The notes under the pieces are model-generated. The model did no database searches, was not told the DNA's origin, and worked only from the letters and a program-made list of their open reading frames with translations. A program made the translations under genes and the position numbers. DNA of 6,492 bases from Fidelibacterota bacterium (GTDB lineage: Bacteria > Fidelibacterota > Fidelibacteria > Fidelibacterales > Fidelibacteraceae): the NCBI GenBank assembly GCA_030596185.1, contig JAUVKP010000066.1:1-6492 (forward strand). The letters are read 5' to 3'. Below, piece after piece: positions 4,625 to 6,492 of the stretch. Numbering within the stretch: position 1 is the first letter of the stretch; every line of letters starts with the position of its first letter.

Positions 4625-5563
4625 TAACAAATCAACCGCTTCATTCAAAGTTGTGACATCCGACACACTAATCACCTTGACTTCACGATCTATTCTCTTC
4701 ATCATGCCAGCAAGGACTTTACCCGGACCAATTTCAATAAAAGTGTTAACGCCCATACCTATCAATTTCCGCATGGACGCTTCCCATTTAACGGATGCCT
4801 GCATTTGTCTTATCAAGGATGCTCTTGCATCAAGGCCTGAGCTAATAATATCTACATCGGCATTGTTCACCAGGGGAATCTGAAGATTATTAAAAGTGAT
4901 ACCGCTCAACCATGCTTCAAGGTCATCTGCCGCTTTTTGCATGAGGGGTGAATGGAAAGGTGCACTGACGGCCAGAGGGATACCCATGGCACGTTTTTCC
5001 TTGGCTAAAGCTATGACGTCTTTGACTGCATTCGTATGTCCCGATATCACATATTGTCCCGGACAATTGATGTTAGCGTTAACTACGACATGATCTTCAC
5101 GACTCACAGTATCACATAACTCTTGAACAACCTCTTCAGTCGTTTTGATGATAGCGGCCATAGTTCCAACTCCCACCGGAACGGCGGACTGCATAAACTG
5201 TCCACGTTTATTTACTGAAAGAACCGCATCTTCGAATGATAAAGCTTCTGCACAAACCAATGCGGTATATTCACCTAGACTGTGACCGGCAACATAAGAG
5301 GGCTTGATATCAAGTTTCTCTTGTAAAAGTTTCAATAATGCAATGCTTGTCGTCAGTATTGCAGGTTGTGTATTCTCTGTCAGCTTTAATTTATCTTCGG
5401 GTCCTTTAAAACAAAGAGAAGAAATACTGTAACCCAGTACCTCGTCTGCTTTATCAAATATCTTTTTTGCTATTGGATATTTTCCATAAATGTCTTTTCC
5501 CATGCCCACCGACTGCGAGCCCTGACCCGGGAAAATAAATGCTAATTTACTTTGCTCGATCAT
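4619..5563 (-). CDS. fabD: Malonyl-CoA:ACP malonyltransferase
   Basis: FabD moves the malonyl group from CoA to holo-AcpP, making the extender for FabH and FabF. The 314-residue product is full length (E. coli 309). FIFPGQGSQSVGMG at 9-22 carries the oxyanion-hole Gln14. The nucleophile Ser95 sits in GHSLGEYTAL, Arg120 in KRGQFMQ binds the malonyl carboxylate, and His204 in SAPFHSPLM is the catalytic base. RQMQASVKWEASM (252-264), with Gln253, and EIGPGKVLAGMMKR (277-290) complete the family pattern. The ATG has GAGGG about 9 nt upstream and gives the expected N-terminus. It is the first gene after the terminator of the TolB-like gene, so it likely heads the fab transcription unit. Its stop codon lies inside the heptamer array, but the C-terminus is not shortened. 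Confidence 0.96.
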   Translation of the reverse strand: MIEQSKLAFIFPGQGSQSVGMGKDIYGKYPIAKKIFDKADEVLGYSISSLCFKGPEDKLKLTENTQPAILTTSIALLKLLQEKLDIKPSYVAGHSLGEYTALVCAEALSFEDAVLSVNKRGQFMQSAVPVGVGTMAAIIKTTEEVVQELCDTVSREDHVVVNANINCPGQYVISGHTNAVKDVIALAKEKRAMGIPLAVSAPFHSPLMQKAADDLEAWLSGITFNNLQIPLVNNADVDIISSGLDARASLIRQMQASVKWEASMRKLIGMGVNTFIEIGPGKVLAGMMKRIDREVKVISVSDVTTLNEAVDLLV

Positions 5564-5608
5564 ACTGAATTTCCCTCTTATTTCAGTGTTTGTTAATCTT
5601 TGTCATAG

Positions 5609-5630
5609 TTAGGGCTCCTGTATTCCCTAA
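5609..5630. promoter_or_regulatory. Short dyad in the fabD leader
   Basis: TTAGGG (5609-5614) and CCCTAA (5625-5630) form a 6-bp inverted repeat with a 10-nt spacer, about 45-67 nt upstream of fabD. It could be an operator or a weak leader hairpin. On the minus strand the loop contains CAGGAG, which precedes a seven-codon ORF (5606-5583). The arms are short and the function is unproven. No convincing -35/-10 pair was found for fabD between this dyad and the terminator. Confidence 0.2.
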
Positions 5631-5710
5631 GGCAACCCGGAAAATAAATTAATACATGCCTTTTGTATATCCAATCTTTTTTCAAACCACGGTAGCCGGT
5701 GAAATCTTAT

Positions 5711-5746
5711 AAATAAATAAAAAGCACCCCGCCAATGGCAGGGTGC
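5711..5746 (-). terminator. Rho-independent terminator of the TolB-like gene
   Basis: On the minus strand GCACCCTGCC, loop ATT and GGCGGGGTGC form a 10-bp, GC-rich stem with one T-G wobble. The tract TTTTTATTTATTT follows at once. The hairpin starts 20 nt after the stop codon of the TolB-like gene. It should separate that gene from the fab cluster, placing the fab promoter somewhere in 5564-5710. Confidence 0.9.
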
Positions 5747-5766
5747 AAAAGTCTATATTTTTTAAA

Positions 5767-6492
5767 TCAACGCCAATGAGTGTACCTCTCATTTCCATTT
5801 GTATCTATAAGCACTTTTTTATCACTTCCATCCGGATCTATTAAATACAATCCTCTGTTTATACCGTCAAATTCTTCGTACATGATCGTATTACCATCAG
5901 GTGACCAAGAAGGTCTGTTCTCATCAACTCCTGAAGTTGAAATCACTTTACTAACTGAAGAAGTTGAACGATCATATATAAATACACCCCATTGCACACT
6001 TGAATTTGTATCATATCCCCTTCCGGCAAATACTATCAAATTATTATTTGTCGGGTGAACATGAGGAGAACGTTCTTCAACATTTTCAGCTACGCATAAT
6101 CTATGCCGATCCGTACCGTCCAAATTTGCAATATATGCCCTAAAGGTTCCCGTTTTATCTGAATGATAGACAAACTGTTCGCCATCGGGAGTATACCTCG
6201 CTCCCCAATTTCTTGCTGAATCTTCAATAACACAAGTTACTGAATCAGTCTCAATGTCATAAATAAAGACATCTGCCATTCCATGAATGATAGACCAAAA
6301 CATGAGTTTATCTCCATTGGGGCTCCAGGATAGCATATGGGGAATATATTTCACCAAGGGTAACATCTCTACTTCCAAAGTATTCACATCAACAATAAAG
6401 GCTTGATGCCCAACTTCAGAAGGTCTTTGGTATACAACTTTTTGTCTATCCGGAGATAGTTCAGGGCAATTATCCCCATAAGGAGAATCGGT
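5767..6492 (-). CDS. TolB-like/PD40 beta-propeller protein, 5' end outside window
   Basis: The frame stays open to the right edge, so 241 C-terminal residues are visible and the true start lies beyond 6492. A GTG at 6387 could be taken as a start, but coding clearly continues upstream (PELSPDRQKVVYQRPSEVG). The protein is made of about five PD40/WD40-like blades marked by SPDR (visible residues 13-16), SWSPNGD (55-61), YTPDGE (100-105), a degenerate HPTNNN blade and SWSPDGN (195-201). Each is followed by a hydrophobic strand and a turn such as IYDIETD or LIDPDGSD. It ends at YTHWR, the first strand of another blade, as expected for a ring closed by its terminus. Such propellers are typically exported binding proteins. 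A signal peptide, if present, is outside the window. It is not TolB proper on this evidence, and its ligand is unknown. A terminator separates it from fabD. Confidence 0.85.
   Translation of the reverse strand, partial: TDSPYGDNCPELSPDRQKVVYQRPSEVGHQAFIVDVNTLEVEMLPLVKYIPHMLSWSPNGDKLMFWSIIHGMADVFIYDIETDSVTCVIEDSARNWGARYTPDGEQFVYHSDKTGTFRAYIANLDGTDRHRLCVAENVEERSPHVHPTNNNLIVFAGRGYDTNSSVQWGVFIYDRSTSSVSKVISTSGVDENRPSWSPDGNTIMYEEFDGINRGLYLIDPDGSDKKVLIDTNGNERYTHWR

Noticed and set aside
5641..5710. Sigma70 promoter for fabD (TTGGAT and TATTAA boxes)
   Set aside because: The spacing between the best boxes is 14 nt or the -10 match falls to three of six bases. No pair stands out.
5767..6387. Complete 206-residue protein starting at GTG 6387
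   Set aside because: The frame stays open to the window edge and the upstream codons encode another clear propeller blade (SPDR...VVYQRPS), so this is an internal valine codon.

Overview
The window is a type II fatty-acid-synthesis (fab) gene cluster, read entirely from the minus strand, with an unrelated beta-propeller gene upstream. In transcription order (right to left) it holds: the C-terminal part of a TolB-like/PD40 propeller protein (6492-5767) closed by a strong intrinsic terminator; fabD (5563-4619); a four-helix-bundle protein of the 23S rRNA intervening-sequence family (4567-4178); acpS (4144-3776); acpP (3435-3211); fabH (2955-2017); fabG (1951-1208); and fabF (from 1199, running off the left edge about a dozen residues before its expected end). 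All protein families are assigned by motifs read directly from the translation; no database search was possible.

Together the genes give malonyl transfer to ACP (FabD), the carrier (AcpP), its phosphopantetheinylation (AcpS), the initiating condensation (FabH), elongation (FabF) and keto reduction (FabG). The dehydratase and enoyl reductase are not in the window. The organism is a low-to-mid GC bacterium that uses Shine-Dalgarno sites. The phylum cannot be fixed from this sequence; something like Cloacimonadota or another Gram-negative anaerobe lineage is only a guess from gene style and the type of short-period repeats.

The conserved blocks acpP-fabH-fabG-fabF and fabD look ordinary. The stretch between acpP and fabD (3436-4624) does not. 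It holds a 7-bp-period G-rich array with four GGGG runs (a textbook G-quadruplex pattern), an 8-bp-period TTTAG array, a REP-like palindrome, acpS without a Shine-Dalgarno site, and the four-helix-bundle gene (GTG start, no Shine-Dalgarno site). That last gene is bracketed by heptamer arrays (GTTTAAN) in opposite orientation. The two arrays share a perfect 13-bp inverted repeat, so in the operon mRNA they could pair and close the gene into a loop. This resembles the paired ends of 23S rRNA intervening sequences where this protein family was first found, and it is the most interesting signal here.

Regulatory candidates: a terminator after the TolB-like gene, a sigma70-like promoter with an overlapping dyad before acpP, a 9-bp-arm dyad just upstream of fabH, and a 6-bp-arm dyad in the fabD leader. 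The three dyads share no common motif, so no single fab regulator is evident.
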